A stretch of 64,000 nucleotides of DNA from Citrobacter freundii (GCF_029717145.1 NZ_CP099222.1:248001-312000); one strand, 5' to 3'. Shown: positions 1 through 9,047, numbered from the stretch's first letter. Notes: generated by a model from the sequence alone, not told the origin. Numbers and translations are program-made.

Positions 1-848
1 ACCGTGAAGATATTCTTAGAGGAAATAACTGGCAACGTAATCAGCGTATCGAGGACGAAATCAGAACGCTGAAAAATAATCTGAATAGCAATACACAACA
101 CATTATGCTGCTAACGCTTGAAGAGGCGCAGGGCGTGATTGATGATTTGCTGGGCAGCAAACCCGTCAGTTTTTCGACGAATTATGCCGGTAACATCAAA
201 GATGCGGCTGATGCGACTAGAAAGCTGTCGAAGCTTTTTTCTTATCAGCAGGCCGGAAAGATTGTCTTCACCTTAAAAGGCCTTGGGATTAAAGCAACGC
301 AATATACTTATCAGGGGAAGCTGTATGTGAAGATTACTGGCTACCCTTCTCTGCGGCGCATTCTGAACGGCACCCGTTACCGGATTAACCATCCTAAAGT
401 ACTTGAAGTGGGCATTGGCAGCGCCGGGTTTCGAAATGGCATAATGTCAGGGGCCAGATTCTGCATCTGGTTTTCCGCATGCTGGCGGTTCATTGAGGTG
501 GTGTTTAAATCCGAGCATGACGTCGCCGCACTGCTGGGGAACGTGACGATGGATGTGGCGAAGGTGATTGTAAGTATTTTTGTCTCAAGATTATCAGGCA
601 ATGTTATTCGTTGGGGCGTCTCTCTTTTTGTAACGAGTGCGGCTGTTCCCGTTTGGGGAGAAATTATTGGTGCTGTTGCGTTAGGTCTATTCATTGCCTG
701 GTCTCTGAATGAAGTGGACAAAAAATATGAGCTATCAGACAAACTGATAGCGTGTATTCGTGAGGGACTTAAAGAACGGCAAAGAATCGAAGAGTGGAAC
801 GCCCAACGATTGGGGTACAGAAACTCCCTTTACGGTGGAATTTATTGA
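1..848 (+). CDS. C-terminal part of a probable T6SS/contact-dependent toxin with membrane-inserting tail (5' end outside window)
   Basis: The frame is already open at base 3 and runs to TGA at 846-848, so the N-terminus lies to the left; the ATG at 105 is only an internal methionine. About 281 residues are visible. The first 34 are polar and helix-like. The last 110 hold hydrophobic segments (around VAKVIVSIFVS and a long one ending in FIAWSLNEVD) and then a charged tail with SDKLIACIREGLKERQ. From memory this tail resembles E. coli YafU (MDVAK, LNEID, SEKL, IRDGLK), a stand-alone fragment of PAAR-linked toxins. The next gene starts 2 bp downstream and encodes a small membrane protein, as in a toxin-immunity pair. 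A pore-forming or membrane-acting effector is inferred. The delivery domain is not visible, so T6SS versus another route is unproven. Confidence 0.6.
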   Translation, partial: REDILRGNNWQRNQRIEDEIRTLKNNLNSNTQHIMLLTLEEAQGVIDDLLGSKPVSFSTNYAGNIKDAADATRKLSKLFSYQQAGKIVFTLKGLGIKATQYTYQGKLYVKITGYPSLRRILNGTRYRINHPKVLEVGIGSAGFRNGIMSGARFCIWFSACWRFIEVVFKSEHDVAALLGNVTMDVAKVIVSIFVSRLSGNVIRWGVSLFVTSAAVPVWGEIIGAVALGLFIAWSLNEVDKKYELSDKLIACIREGLKERQRIEEWNAQRLGYRNSLYGGIY

Positions 849-849
849 T

Positions 850-1353
850 ATGAATATTAATCTGGAGAGCATTAAGAAAAGATGTTGTTTGTTTCTTTTT
901 ATGCTTTTTGTGGGAGGGATTAGTTGGGGGTTTTATTATGCCAGTGTGCCAGACATTACCGATCTTATTGAATCCAGGAGCATTGTTTATTTTTTCTGGG
1001 GGTCGTTTTGTCTGCTGCTTATGTTTCCTGTAGGGTTTTTCTTTGTTTTATGTATTGCCTACGTGACCTTTACGAAAAGCATGCAGCCGCCTAAATTCTT
1101 CGACAGGGCATTTACTATCGGTATCCATGTTGCGGGGGTAGGATTTGTTATTGGTAATATCCTCTCTTTTATTGTCATTTTTTATCCGCTTGGCACCAAC
1201 TATGTCTTATGTGTGCGTCCAGGCCCGACGTCTGGCACGTATTACACCCGGACCGAAGAGATTTGCGAGCAGGTGAAATACCTGAGGAAAACAAGAGCCA
1301 GTAAAGATATTCCAAAACTGAAAGATCAACTGGACGGCATATTACCACCGTGA
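850..1353 (+). CDS. Small polytopic membrane protein, probable immunity protein (DUF1240-like)
   Basis: A 167-residue protein with about four membrane segments: one near residues 10-29, a long double one near 42-72, and one near 90-115. A short cysteine-containing, lysine-rich cytoplasmic or periplasmic tail follows. The frame extends upstream to an ATG at 760, but the ATG at 850 starts just behind the stop of the toxin-like gene (TGA 846-848) and gives a sensible membrane N-terminus, so I use it. Its make-up resembles the DUF1240 family, small membrane proteins often found behind Rhs/PAAR toxins; this is recalled, not searched. Position, coupling and membrane nature suggest immunity to the preceding membrane toxin. 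Function is inferred. Confidence 0.6.
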   Translation: MNINLESIKKRCCLFLFMLFVGGISWGFYYASVPDITDLIESRSIVYFFWGSFCLLLMFPVGFFFVLCIAYVTFTKSMQPPKFFDRAFTIGIHVAGVGFVIGNILSFIVIFYPLGTNYVLCVRPGPTSGTYYTRTEEICEQVKYLRKTRASKDIPKLKDQLDGILPP

Positions 1354-1364
1354 TGACGTTTTTT

Positions 1365-1392
1365 CGCCCGGCTCGCAACGCGCCACCGGGCG
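1365..1392. repeat. REP-like hairpin between immunity gene and yhhL
   Basis: CGCCCGG (1365-1371) and CCGGGCG (1386-1392) form a 7-bp stem between convergent genes. On the minus strand the core reads like the common REP form with cccggtggcgc and ccgggc. No clear U-tract follows on either strand, so I call it REP-like and not a proven terminator. Confidence 0.5.
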
Positions 1393-1405
1393 AAGGGATT
1401 ACGAT

Positions 1406-1681
1406 TTATTTCTTCAACTGCGTTTTAATTTTCTTCTGCCACACCAGCAACTCAAACACGCCGAACAGAAAAATACGCACTTTCTCGCCGGTGGTCATCT
1501 GCGGGCCATCTTTGGGCAGGGTAGATTTTAAAAGCGCCAGCTGCATGCCATGCATCAACACCATAAATATCAGTGCGACGTTAACGAAGATATTGAGCGG
1601 GCGTGGGAAGGGCTGAAAAAGGTTGAGCAGCAAGAATGCCCAGACGCCCAGCATCAGCAGGCGTCCCAGGTTAATCAGCAT
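1406..1681 (-). CDS. yhhL: Inner membrane protein YhhL (DUF1145)
   Basis: A 91-residue hydrophobic protein with two predicted membrane segments (about residues 5-22 and 30-50) and a short basic tail ending in KKIKTQLKK. It matches E. coli YhhL in length and position, directly after rsmD. The ATG at 1681 overlaps the 3' end of rsmD by 11 bp, which indicates translational coupling; longer upstream starts would lie inside rsmD. The molecular function is unknown. In K-12 the next genes are yhhM, yhhN and zntA; here a toxin/immunity locus follows in the opposite direction. Confidence 0.85.
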   Translation of the reverse strand: MLINLGRLLMLGVWAFLLLNLFQPFPRPLNIFVNVALIFMVLMHGMQLALLKSTLPKDGPQMTTGEKVRIFLFGVFELLVWQKKIKTQLKK

Positions 1682-2267
1682 GGTGTTCTCCTCGTGCTTC
1701 ACGTTGATACAGGCGATAGGCAACCTGGCCGGCGACTTTTTCACGATACAACGACCAGTTAACCGGAACCGGCGGCAGGCCGTTTTCGACTTCGCTCTCA
1801 ACGTAAATATACGCCTCGTTTGCCAGCCAGCCATTCGTTTCCAGAAGCGTTAATGTTTCTTCCAGTAATCCTTTACGAAACGGCGGATCAACAAACACTA
1901 CATTATGCGGCGACCCCGCCTGAGCCAGAAACGCCAGCGTATTGGTGTTGACGACGCGGGCGTGATTGGCCTTCAGCGTGACGAGATTTTTTTGTAGCTG
2001 CTGAGACACCGCCCGATCCATTTCCAGAAGCGTTGCGCCTGCGGCATAACGGGAGAGTGCTTCCAGCCCCAGCGCACCGCTGCCAGCAAAGCAGTCCAGA
2101 CACTGGGCATCGACCATCATTGGTGCCAGCCAGTTAAACAACGTTTCGCGGACACGGTCAGTAGTGGGTCGCAGACCCGGGCTGTCCGGAACCGGGAGTT
2201 TACGGCCGCGCCATTGCCCGCCAATAATGCGGATCTGGCCGCTGCCTGAGTGATTCGGTTTTTTCAT
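1671..2267 (-). CDS. rsmD: 16S rRNA (guanine(966)-N2)-methyltransferase RsmD
   Basis: A 198-residue SAM-dependent methyltransferase that modifies G966 of 16S rRNA in the assembled small subunit. The SAM-binding motif I (LDCFAGSGALGLEAL) lies near residues 57-71 and the catalytic DPPF motif near 126-129, as in the family. Length equals that of E. coli RsmD. It is divergent from ftsY, with a 274-bp spacer between the two starts, and is co-transcribed with yhhL. Confidence 0.95.
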   Translation of the reverse strand: MKKPNHSGSGQIRIIGGQWRGRKLPVPDSPGLRPTTDRVRETLFNWLAPMMVDAQCLDCFAGSGALGLEALSRYAAGATLLEMDRAVSQQLQKNLVTLKANHARVVNTNTLAFLAQAGSPHNVVFVDPPFRKGLLEETLTLLETNGWLANEAYIYVESEVENGLPPVPVNWSLYREKVAGQVAYRLYQREARGEHHAD

Positions 2268-2373
2268 TTCTATTATTGCTCAATCCGCAGGTGACGTGTC
2301 ATTCCAGGCGGTGATGTGAGTTAAGTTAACCCGTCGCCTTTCATGTGACCTCTTCGTTGGCTGCACTTACTCA

Positions 2374-2405
2374 CCCGAATCACTTACTAAAGTAAGCTCA
2401 TCGGG
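2374..2405. other. Imperfect dyad in rsmD-ftsY spacer
   Basis: Nested inverted repeats CCCGA/TCGGG (2374-2378, 2401-2405) and TTACT/AGTAA (2384-2388, 2391-2395) sit in the divergent spacer. Its role is unknown; it could be a hairpin in the ftsY or rsmD leader. The rest of 2268-2541 must hold both promoters, but I could not assign them with confidence. Confidence 0.4.
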
Positions 2406-2541
2406 ATTCGTGCGCTTGCCGCCTTGACGTAACTCGAAATTCATTGGGTATAAGTGATAGACTATTTCATCATTTTTTTAGCTGCTATGTACATAGCGTT
2501 GACGCTGTGCCATGAAGCAACAGCGGGGAGTGTAGTCGCAA

Positions 2542-4062
2542 ATGGCGAAAGAGAAAAAACGTGGCTTTTTTTCCTGGCTGGGCTTTGGTCAAAAAGAGCA
2601 GGCACCGGAAAACGAGACAGAATTAAAAAACGAAGAACAACAACAGGTTGTAGAAGAATCTGCCGTTGTTGAGGAACAGCCGCGCGCGCAGGAAACCCAT
2701 AGCGAAGCCGAAACGGAGGCCTTTGCGGCTGAAGTTGTGGAAGTCACTGAACAGGTTGCAGAAATCGAAAAACTGCAGCCTGAACCAGAACCTGTGGTCG
2801 AGCAACCGCAGCCGGAGGTTGAACCGGTTGTTGAAGCCCCTGCGCCAACGGCGGTTATTGAACACGAAGAGTTACCGCTGCCGGAAGAAGTAAAAACCGA
2901 AGAAATTTCGCCAGAAGAATGGCAGGCTGAAGCGGAAACCGTTGAAATTGTTGAAGCGGTTGAAGAAGAAGCGGAAAACGAACCGCAGCTGACCGACGAA
3001 GAACTGGAAGCGCAGGCGCTGGCTGCTGAAGCGGCAGAAGAAGCCGTCATGGTTGTGCCGGTAGAAGAACCTGTCGTAGAAGAACCTGCTGTAGAAGAGC
3101 CAGCAGAAGAAGAAACGGTACAAGAACAGGAGAAACCGACGAAAGAAGGCTTCTTTGCGCGTCTGAAACGCAGCCTGCTAAAAACCAAAGAAAACCTCGG
3201 TTCCGGATTTATCAGTCTGTTCCGCGGTAAAAAGATCGACGATGATCTGTTTGAAGAACTGGAAGAGCAGTTGCTGATCGCCGATGTGGGGGTAGAAACC
3301 ACCCGTAAGATCATCGCCAACCTGACGGAAGGGGCCAGCCGCAAGCAACTTAAAGATGCTGAAGCGCTGTACGGTCTGCTGAAAGATGAAATGGGCGAGA
3401 TTCTGGCGAAGGTTGATGAACCGCTAAATGTGGATGGTAAGACGCCGTTTGTTATCTTGATGGTTGGCGTGAACGGTGTGGGTAAAACCACCACCATCGG
3501 CAAGCTGGCACGTCAGTTCGAGCAGCAGGGCAAATCGGTGATGTTGGCTGCGGGAGATACCTTCCGTGCGGCGGCGGTCGAGCAGCTGCAGGTCTGGGGC
3601 CAGCGTAACAACATTCCGGTGATTGCGCAGCATACCGGCGCGGATTCCGCGTCCGTTATCTTTGATGCCATCCAGGCGGCGAAGGCGCGTAACGTTGACG
3701 TGCTGATCGCCGATACCGCAGGTCGCTTGCAGAACAAAGCGCATCTGATGGAAGAATTGAAAAAAATCGTTCGCGTGATGAAAAAGCTCGACGAAGATGC
3801 GCCGCATGAAATTATGCTGACCCTTGACGCCAGTACCGGGCAGAATGCCATAAGCCAGGCCAAACTGTTCCATGAAGCGGTGGGTTTGACCGGTATTACC
3901 CTGACCAAGCTGGACGGTACGGCGAAAGGTGGGGTAATTTTCTCGGTTGCCGACCAGTTTGGCATCCCTATCCGCTACATCGGTGTGGGCGAACGTATCG
4001 AGGATTTACGTCCGTTTAAAGCGGACGATTTTATAGAGGCACTTTTTGCCCGAGAGGATTAA
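2542..4062 (+). CDS. ftsY: Signal recognition particle receptor FtsY
   Basis: A 506-residue SRP receptor GTPase that docks ribosome-SRP complexes at the inner membrane and SecYEG. The first 200 residues are the acidic A domain, dominated by Glu, Ala, Val and Pro (EEPVVEEP-type repeats) after a basic start KEKKRGFFSWLGFG that can bind lipid. The NG domain follows. G1 GVNGVGKT begins at residue 309, DTAGR at 391 and TKLDGTAKGG at 455. E. coli FtsY is 497 residues; the difference falls in the acidic region. ftsE starts 2 bp after the stop, so ftsYEX form one operon. Confidence 0.97.
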   Translation: MAKEKKRGFFSWLGFGQKEQAPENETELKNEEQQQVVEESAVVEEQPRAQETHSEAETEAFAAEVVEVTEQVAEIEKLQPEPEPVVEQPQPEVEPVVEAPAPTAVIEHEELPLPEEVKTEEISPEEWQAEAETVEIVEAVEEEAENEPQLTDEELEAQALAAEAAEEAVMVVPVEEPVVEEPAVEEPAEEETVQEQEKPTKEGFFARLKRSLLKTKENLGSGFISLFRGKKIDDDLFEELEEQLLIADVGVETTRKIIANLTEGASRKQLKDAEALYGLLKDEMGEILAKVDEPLNVDGKTPFVILMVGVNGVGKTTTIGKLARQFEQQGKSVMLAAGDTFRAAAVEQLQVWGQRNNIPVIAQHTGADSASVIFDAIQAAKARNVDVLIADTAGRLQNKAHLMEELKKIVRVMKKLDEDAPHEIMLTLDASTGQNAISQAKLFHEAVGLTGITLTKLDGTAKGGVIFSVADQFGIPIRYIGVGERIEDLRPFKADDFIEALFARED

Positions 4063-4064
4063 CA

Positions 4065-4733
4065 ATGATTCGCTTTGAACATGTCAGCAAGGCCTATCTC
4101 GGTGGGAGACAAGCGCTGCAGGGAGTCACATTCCATATGCAGCCTGGCGAGATGGCGTTTCTGACCGGCCACTCCGGTGCGGGGAAAAGTACCCTGCTGA
4201 AGCTGATCTGTGGGATTGAACGGCCCAGTGCCGGGAAAATTTCCTTCAACGGGCATGACATCAGCCGTTTGAAAAACCGTGAAGTGCCGTTTCTGCGTCG
4301 CCAGATCGGCATGATTTTTCAGGATCACCATCTGCTGATGGATCGGACCGTTTTTGACAACGTGGCGATTCCGCTGATTATCGCGGGTGCCAGCGGGGAC
4401 GATATTCGTCGCCGCGTGTCAGCGGCGCTGGACAAGGTCGGGCTGCTGGACAAAGCGAAGAATTTCCCGATTCAACTCTCCGGCGGTGAGCAGCAGCGCG
4501 TGGGAATTGCCCGTGCGGTGGTGAATAAACCTGCGGTACTGCTGGCGGATGAACCGACCGGGAACCTCGATGACGCGTTGTCGGAGGGGATCTTACGCCT
4601 GTTCGAAGAGTTCAACCGCGTCGGGGTTACGGTATTAATGGCGACGCACGACATTGGGCTGATCTCCCGTCGTTCCTATCGCCAGATGGTCCTGAGCGAC
4701 GGACACCTGCATGGAGGCCTGGCGCATGAATAG
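4065..4733 (+). CDS. ftsE: Cell division ATP-binding protein FtsE
   Basis: A 222-residue ABC ATPase that works with FtsX at the septal ring to activate periplasmic amidases through EnvC. Walker [10 protein letters not shown] starts at residue 35, the signature LSGGEQQR at 138, and Walker [12 protein letters not shown] near 160-170. It begins 2 bp after ftsY, and its 3' end overlaps the ftsX start by 8 bp, so translation is probably coupled. Length equals that of E. coli FtsE. Confidence 0.97.
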   Translation: MIRFEHVSKAYLGGRQALQGVTFHMQPGEMAFLTGHSGAGKSTLLKLICGIERPSAGKISFNGHDISRLKNREVPFLRRQIGMIFQDHHLLMDRTVFDNVAIPLIIAGASGDDIRRRVSAALDKVGLLDKAKNFPIQLSGGEQQRVGIARAVVNKPAVLLADEPTGNLDDALSEGILRLFEEFNRVGVTVLMATHDIGLISRRSYRQMVLSDGHLHGGLAHE

Positions 4734-5784
4734 ACGTGACGCTATTAATCAAATCAAACAGTTCGGTGGGCGACTGGACCGTTTTCGTAAATCGGGCGGT
4801 GCGCCAGGTGACGGGGGACGCAACGCGCCGAAGCGGGCAAAATCCTCACCAAAGCCGAACTCACGTAAAACCAATGTCTTTAACGAGCAGGTACGCTATG
4901 CGTTCCAGGGCGCGTTACAGGACCTGAAAAGCAAGCCGCTGGCGACGTTCCTGACGGTGATGGTGATCGCCATCTCCCTGACGCTGCCGAGCGTGTGTTA
5001 CATGGTCTATAAGAACGTAAACCAGGCGGCAAGCCAGTATTATCCGTCCCCGCAGATCACCGTGTATTTGCAGAAAACGCTGGATGATGACGCGGCGGCG
5101 CGGGTGGTTGGTCAATTGCAGGCCGAGCAGGGCGTGGAGAAGGTGAATTATCTTTCCCGCGACGATGCGCTGGGTGAATTCCGTAACTGGTCTGGTTTTG
5201 GCGGTGCGCTGGATATGCTGGAAGAGAACCCGCTGCCGGCCGTGGCGGTGGTTATCCCAAAACTGGATTTCCAGGGCACGGAGTCGCTGAACACGCTGCG
5301 TGATCGGGTGGCACAAATCAATGGTATTGATGAAGTGCGCATGGATGACAGCTGGTTTGCGCGGCTGGCGGCGTTGACGAGTCTGGTGGGGCGCGTTTCG
5401 GCAATGATTGGCGTGCTGATGGTGGCCGCGGTGTTCTTGGTTATCGGCAACAGCGTACGACTGAGCATTTTTGCCCGTCGCGATACCATCAACGTACAGA
5501 AACTGATTGGTGCAACGGATGGGTTTATCCTGCGACCGTTCCTCTACGGCGGAGCGCTGCTTGGCTTTTCGGGCGCTTTTCTTTCACTGATTTTGTCAGA
5601 AATTTTGGTGATGCGTCTGTCTTCAGCGGTCACTGAAGTGGCACAGGTTTTTGGAACTAAATTTGATATCAACGGCTTATCATTCGACGAGTGCCTGCTG
5701 CTGCTGCTGGTGTGCTCAATGATTGGCTGGGTGGCAGCCTGGCTTGCCACGGTCCAACATTTACGCCACTTTACCCCCGATTAA
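4726..5784 (+). CDS. ftsX: Cell division protein FtsX
   Basis: A 352-residue membrane partner of FtsE. A basic cytoplasmic N-terminus of about 70 residues is followed by a membrane segment (about 76-99), a large periplasmic domain that in E. coli binds EnvC, and three more membrane segments in the last 130 residues. The ATG at 4726 (MNRRDAIN) matches the E. coli start and overlaps the ftsE stop; an ATG 15 bp upstream would add five residues and is less likely. Confidence 0.96.
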   Translation: MNRRDAINQIKQFGGRLDRFRKSGGAPGDGGRNAPKRAKSSPKPNSRKTNVFNEQVRYAFQGALQDLKSKPLATFLTVMVIAISLTLPSVCYMVYKNVNQAASQYYPSPQITVYLQKTLDDDAAARVVGQLQAEQGVEKVNYLSRDDALGEFRNWSGFGGALDMLEENPLPAVAVVIPKLDFQGTESLNTLRDRVAQINGIDEVRMDDSWFARLAALTSLVGRVSAMIGVLMVAAVFLVIGNSVRLSIFARRDTINVQKLIGATDGFILRPFLYGGALLGFSGAFLSLILSEILVMRLSSAVTEVAQVFGTKFDINGLSFDECLLLLLVCSMIGWVAAWLATVQHLRHFTPD

Positions 5785-5801
5785 AAAATCTCTGGTATAA
5801 T

Positions 5802-5838
5802 CTTTCCCTGCACTGAGAAGTTCGCTCTGCAGGGAAAG
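5802..5838 (+). other. Perfect 11-bp hairpin in rpoH leader
   Basis: CTTTCCCTGCA (5802-5812) pairs exactly with TGCAGGGAAAG (5828-5838) around a 15-nt loop, just after a TATAAT (5796-5801). There is no U-run, so it is more likely a leader structure or attenuating hairpin than a full terminator for ftsX. Confidence 0.55.
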
Positions 5839-5894
5839 AGTCCCTGTTGTCTCTTCCCGACATAGTCATTGTGATGTCACATTTTGTGCGTAAT

Positions 5895-5941
5895 GTATAC
5901 ACAGTACGACATGGAACTTGTGGATAAAATCACTGTCTGAT
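5895..5941 (+). promoter_or_regulatory. rpoH upstream control region: DnaA boxes and sigma-E promoter
   Basis: GGAACTT (5913-5919) and TCTGAT (5936-5941), 16 bp apart, match the sigma-E -35 and -10 elements of rpoH P3. TGTGGATAA (5919-5927) is an exact DnaA box (TTATCCACA on the other strand) and GTATACACA (5895-5903) is one base from consensus. DnaA boxes in the E. coli rpoH promoter region are established knowledge; here they overlap the sigma-E element. Confidence 0.8.
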
Positions 5942-6038
5942 AAAAGATTGAATGATATTCTCGTTGCTCATAAGCTCTGGCATGGTTGTTGCTGTCGATT
6001 TTTCAACGCGCCAGATGATATAGATTGAGAGGATTTGA

Positions 6039-6893
6039 ATGACCAAAGAAATGCAAAATTTAGCTTTAGCCCCTGTTGGTAACCTGGAATCTTACATCCG
6101 GGCTGCAAACGCGTGGCCGATGTTGTCGGCTGACGAGGAGCGGGCACTGGCTGAAAAGCTGCATTACCAGGGCGATCTGGAAGCAGCTAAAACGCTGATC
6201 CTGTCTCACCTGCGCTTTGTTGTTCATGTTGCTCGTAACTACGCGGGCTATGGCCTGCCGCAGGCGGATCTGATTCAGGAAGGTAATATCGGCCTGATGA
6301 AAGCCGTGCGCCGTTTCAACCCGGAAGTGGGTGTGCGCCTGGTGTCTTTCGCCGTGCACTGGATCAAAGCAGAGATCCACGAATACGTTCTGCGTAACTG
6401 GCGTATCGTTAAAGTCGCGACCACCAAAGCACAGCGTAAGCTGTTCTTTAACCTGCGTAAAACTAAACAACGTCTGGGTTGGTTTAACCAGGATGAAGTT
6501 GAAATGGTCGCTCGCGAGCTGGGGGTTTCCAGCAAAGACGTCCGCGAAATGGAATCCCGTATGGCGGCGCAGGACATGACGTTTGACATGTCTTCGGACG
6601 ACGAGTCCGACAGCCAGCCGATGGCTCCGGTGCTTTATCTGCAGGACAAATCGTCTAACTTTGCTGACGGCATTGAAGACGATAACTGGGAAGAGCAGGC
6701 GGCGAACAAATTGACTTACGCGATGGAAGGTCTGGACGAACGTAGCCAGGACATCATCCGTGCTCGTTGGCTCGACGAAGACAACAAGTCGACGTTGCAG
6801 GAGCTGGCCGATCGCTACGGTGTTTCCGCTGAACGTGTGCGTCAGCTTGAAAAGAACGCGATGAAAAAACTCCGCGCGGCAATCGAAGCGTAA
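6039..6893 (+). CDS. rpoH: RNA polymerase heat-shock sigma factor RpoH (sigma-32)
   Basis: A 284-residue group 3 sigma factor that directs polymerase to chaperone and protease genes. Region 2 lies around residues 50-130 with the core-binding [14 protein letters not shown] and the -10-reading [16 protein letters not shown]. The RpoH box ([16 protein letters not shown]) follows, and the region 4 helix-turn-helix lies near the C-terminus ([19 protein letters not shown]). In E. coli the 5' coding region folds into an RNA thermometer; the high similarity makes the same likely here, but I did not fold it. It is monocistronic and ends at a terminator. Confidence 0.97.
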   Translation: MTKEMQNLALAPVGNLESYIRAANAWPMLSADEERALAEKLHYQGDLEAAKTLILSHLRFVVHVARNYAGYGLPQADLIQEGNIGLMKAVRRFNPEVGVRLVSFAVHWIKAEIHEYVLRNWRIVKVATTKAQRKLFFNLRKTKQRLGWFNQDEVEMVARELGVSSKDVREMESRMAAQDMTFDMSSDDESDSQPMAPVLYLQDKSSNFADGIEDDNWEEQAANKLTYAMEGLDERSQDIIRARWLDEDNKSTLQELADRYGVSAERVRQLEKNAMKKLRAAIEA

Positions 6894-6912
6894 TTTTCGC
6901 GAATTGCCAATG

Positions 6913-6948
6913 AACCCTCGAATGTGAATTCGGGGGTTTTGTTTTTTG
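6913..6948 (+). terminator. Rho-independent terminator of rpoH
   Basis: CCCTCGAAT (6915-6923) pairs with AATTCGGGGG (6927-6936, including a G-T pair) over a short loop and is followed by TTTTGTTTTTT. Confidence 0.85.
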
Positions 6949-7019
6949 TAGGCCGGATAAGGCGTTTACGCTGCCATCCGGCAACACGTTTGCCTGATGG
7001 CGCTTCGCTTATCGGGCAA
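6948..7019. repeat. BIME: two REP units between rpoH and livJ
   Basis: One REP (taggccggataaggcg ... catccggca, 6948-6983) is followed by an opposite unit (gcctgatggcgc ... atcgggca, 6991-7018). Confidence 0.85.
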
Positions 7020-7106
7020 ACGGGCCTTTCCTCCCCTCCCACCGACACGAATCTGTTATCTGGATGTAAAATTAGCTATTCCAAAATAATAAAAATCGGG
7101 TATGTT

Positions 7107-7126
7107 TTAGCAGAGTATGCTGCTAA
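7107..7126. promoter_or_regulatory. Candidate Lrp-type operator upstream of livJ
   Basis: TTAGCAG and CTGCTAA form perfect 7-bp arms around 6 nt. Shape and arms resemble the Lrp consensus (YAGHAWATTWTDCTR). E. coli livJ is regulated by Lrp with leucine; binding here is inferred. Confidence 0.5.
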
Positions 7127-7215
7127 AGCACGGGTAGCTATCCAATAATCGAAATAAAGTGCTGAACAACAACATCACAACACACGTAATAACCACAATA
7201 ATGGGGATTGTCAGG

Positions 7216-8319
7216 ATGAATATGAAGGGTAAAGCGTTATTGGCAGGATGTATCGCCCTGTCTTTGAGCAATATGGCCTTTGCTAAGGATATTAAAGTTG
7301 CCGTCGTCGGCGCGATGTCGGGTCCTGTGGCGCAGTATGGCGACCAGGAGTTTACCGGTGCAGAACAGGCGATTGCAGACATTAACGCCAAAGGCGGCGT
7401 GAAGGGTGACAAGCTGGTCGTGGTGAAATACGACGATGCCTGTGACCCGAAACAGGCGGTAGCGGTTGCCAACAAAGTGGTTAACGACGGGATTAAATAC
7501 GTTATCGGTCACCTGTGCTCGTCTTCTACTCAGCCCGCGTCAGATATCTATGAAGATGAAGGCATTCTGATGATCACCCCGGCGGCAACCGCGCCGGAAC
7601 TGACCGCGCGTGGCTATAATCTGGTAATGCGTACCACTGGCCTGGACTCTGATCAGGGGCCAACTGCCGCGAAATATATTGTTGAAAAAGTGAAGCCGAA
7701 ACGCATTGCCATCGTTCACGACAAGCAGCAGTACGGTGAAGGTTTGGCGCGCTCTGTGCAAGACAACCTGAAGAAAGCGAATGCTGATGTGGTGTTCTTT
7801 GACGGTATCACCGCCGGTGAGAAAGACTTCTCCACCCTGGTGGCGCGTCTGAAGAAAGATAACATCGACTTTGTTTACTACGGTGGCTACCACCCGGAAA
7901 TGGGGCAGATCCTGCGTCAGGCGCGTGCTGCTGGCCTGAAAACCCAGTTTATGGGACCAGAAGGGGTGGCGAACGTGTCGCTGTCTAACATCGCCGGTGA
8001 ATCTGCGGAAGGCTTACTGGTGACCAAGCCGAAGAACTATGATCAGGTTCCGGCGAACAAACCGATCGTGGATGCCATCAAGGCCAAGAAACAGGATCCA
8101 AGCGGCGCGTTTGTGTGGACCACCTACGCTGCGCTGCAATCATTGCAGGCTGGTCTGAACCATTCCGACGATCCGGCTGAAATTGCTAAATACCTGAAAG
8201 CAAACTCTGTTGAAACCGTGATGGGGCCGCTGTCATGGGATGCGAAGGGTGACCTGAAAGGCTTCGAGTTCGGCGTGTTTGATTGGCATGCTAACGGTAC
8301 GGCTACAGACGCTAAGTGA
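7216..8319 (+). CDS. livJ: Branched-chain amino acid (LIV) periplasmic binding protein LivJ
   Basis: A 367-residue periplasmic protein that binds leucine, isoleucine and valine and delivers them to LivHMGF. The signal peptide is [23 protein letters not shown] with cleavage before [13 protein letters not shown]. The type I binding fold is visible, with the conserved [15 protein letters not shown] and the [18 protein letters not shown] ligand loop. The ATG at 7216 gives the family length and a proper signal peptide; the ATG at 7201 and the frame upstream lack this. It is monocistronic, with panM and livK beyond. Confidence 0.96.
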   Translation: MNMKGKALLAGCIALSLSNMAFAKDIKVAVVGAMSGPVAQYGDQEFTGAEQAIADINAKGGVKGDKLVVVKYDDACDPKQAVAVANKVVNDGIKYVIGHLCSSSTQPASDIYEDEGILMITPAATAPELTARGYNLVMRTTGLDSDQGPTAAKYIVEKVKPKRIAIVHDKQQYGEGLARSVQDNLKKANADVVFFDGITAGEKDFSTLVARLKKDNIDFVYYGGYHPEMGQILRQARAAGLKTQFMGPEGVANVSLSNIAGESAEGLLVTKPKNYDQVPANKPIVDAIKAKKQDPSGAFVWTTYAALQSLQAGLNHSDDPAEIAKYLKANSVETVMGPLSWDAKGDLKGFEFGVFDWHANGTATDAK

Positions 8320-8324
8320 GTAAC

Positions 8325-8404
8325 TGCCCGGTGGCGCTTTGCTTACCGGGCCTACAACGAGCACTTCATAGGCCGGATAAGCGTCAGCGCCATCCGGCTT
8401 TTTT
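8325..8404. repeat. BIME between livJ and panM
   Basis: Two opposed REP units (gcccggtggcgc ... accgggc and ggccggataagcg ... catccggc) fill the spacer between convergent genes. The final run of T may also serve as a livJ terminator. Confidence 0.85.
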
Positions 8405-8405
8405 A

Positions 8406-8789
8406 TTACCGTTTCTCCCAGCCATCCGCCTGTGCGCTAAACCCTAATGCCTGCATAAATGCGGCCATCACGCCGCGGTCTTCCACGCCTACATCTGCCA
8501 TCCACCATGAACTCACGTCAGGGTTTTCGCGGATCACTTCTTCGATCAAATACTGCCCGACGCCGCGACGGCGGGTGATTTCGCGTATGCGTAAGGAATC
8601 CAGCGCGCCTTGCGTACCGCTCAGGGTGACGCGTACTGCGCCTAACAGGCGCTCATTAAACCGCGCAGCATAGATCCGGTGAGCGTCATCGACGCGTAGA
8701 GATGAGGCGGAATATTCCGGCCAGATTTTGCCCAGATCAATGTTGTCCTGAGCACTAAAGTTTTCTAAACGAATGATGGTCAGCTTCAT
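8406..8789 (-). CDS. panM: PanD maturation/regulatory factor PanM (PanZ), GNAT fold
   Basis: A 127-residue GNAT-family protein that, bound to acetyl-CoA, triggers self-cleavage of aspartate decarboxylase PanD and limits pantothenate synthesis. The acetyl-CoA loop RRRGVGQYLIEE is at about residues 70-81. The ATG at 8789 (MKLTIIRLENF) gives exactly the E. coli length; the frame runs upstream into AT-rich non-coding sequence. It stands alone between livJ and livK on the opposite strand, as in E. coli (yhhK). Confidence 0.92.
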   Translation of the reverse strand: MKLTIIRLENFSAQDNIDLGKIWPEYSASSLRVDDAHRIYAARFNERLLGAVRVTLSGTQGALDSLRIREITRRRGVGQYLIEEVIRENPDVSSWWMADVGVEDRGVMAAFMQALGFSAQADGWEKR

Positions 8790-9032
8790 TGACAGCGTGT
8801 CCAAATCACAAAAGATGAAATCAGTGTACCGAAATAATTCCCCCGGACGCTTTCTCTTTTTTATGTGAATAACCAGGTGATTAATTTTATAACAACGATA
8901 ATTACAGTTTGAAACATTAGGCATTGAAAAACAGGCAGGATATTACCCTGGGATGCAGCATTTTATTCCGCTCTTTGTGCCATTATTTTATGCTGACAAG
9001 CGTGCTTTTTTTTGTTTATCTATAGTGAAAAG

Positions 9033-9047
9033 CAGAATATTATCTTT
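9033..9047. promoter_or_regulatory. Candidate Lrp site in the livK upstream region
   Basis: CAGAATATTATCTTT matches the Lrp consensus at 12 of 15 positions. The 424-bp spacer 8790-9213 is AT-rich and carries T-runs and A-tracts but no other feature I can name. It serves both panM and livK. Confidence 0.4.

Noticed and set aside
1550-1853. Plus-strand frames over yhhL and rsmD
   Set aside because: Shadows of the minus-strand genes.
2454-2541. ATG and GTG codons upstream of ftsY that could give a leader peptide
   Set aside because: The frame has no SD and runs into ftsY in another frame; no sign of attenuation.
2589-3503. 304-codon minus-strand frame, very Ser/Thr-rich
   Set aside because: It is the complement of the Glu-rich repeats of ftsY (GAA/TTC bias); no SD and no recognisable domain.
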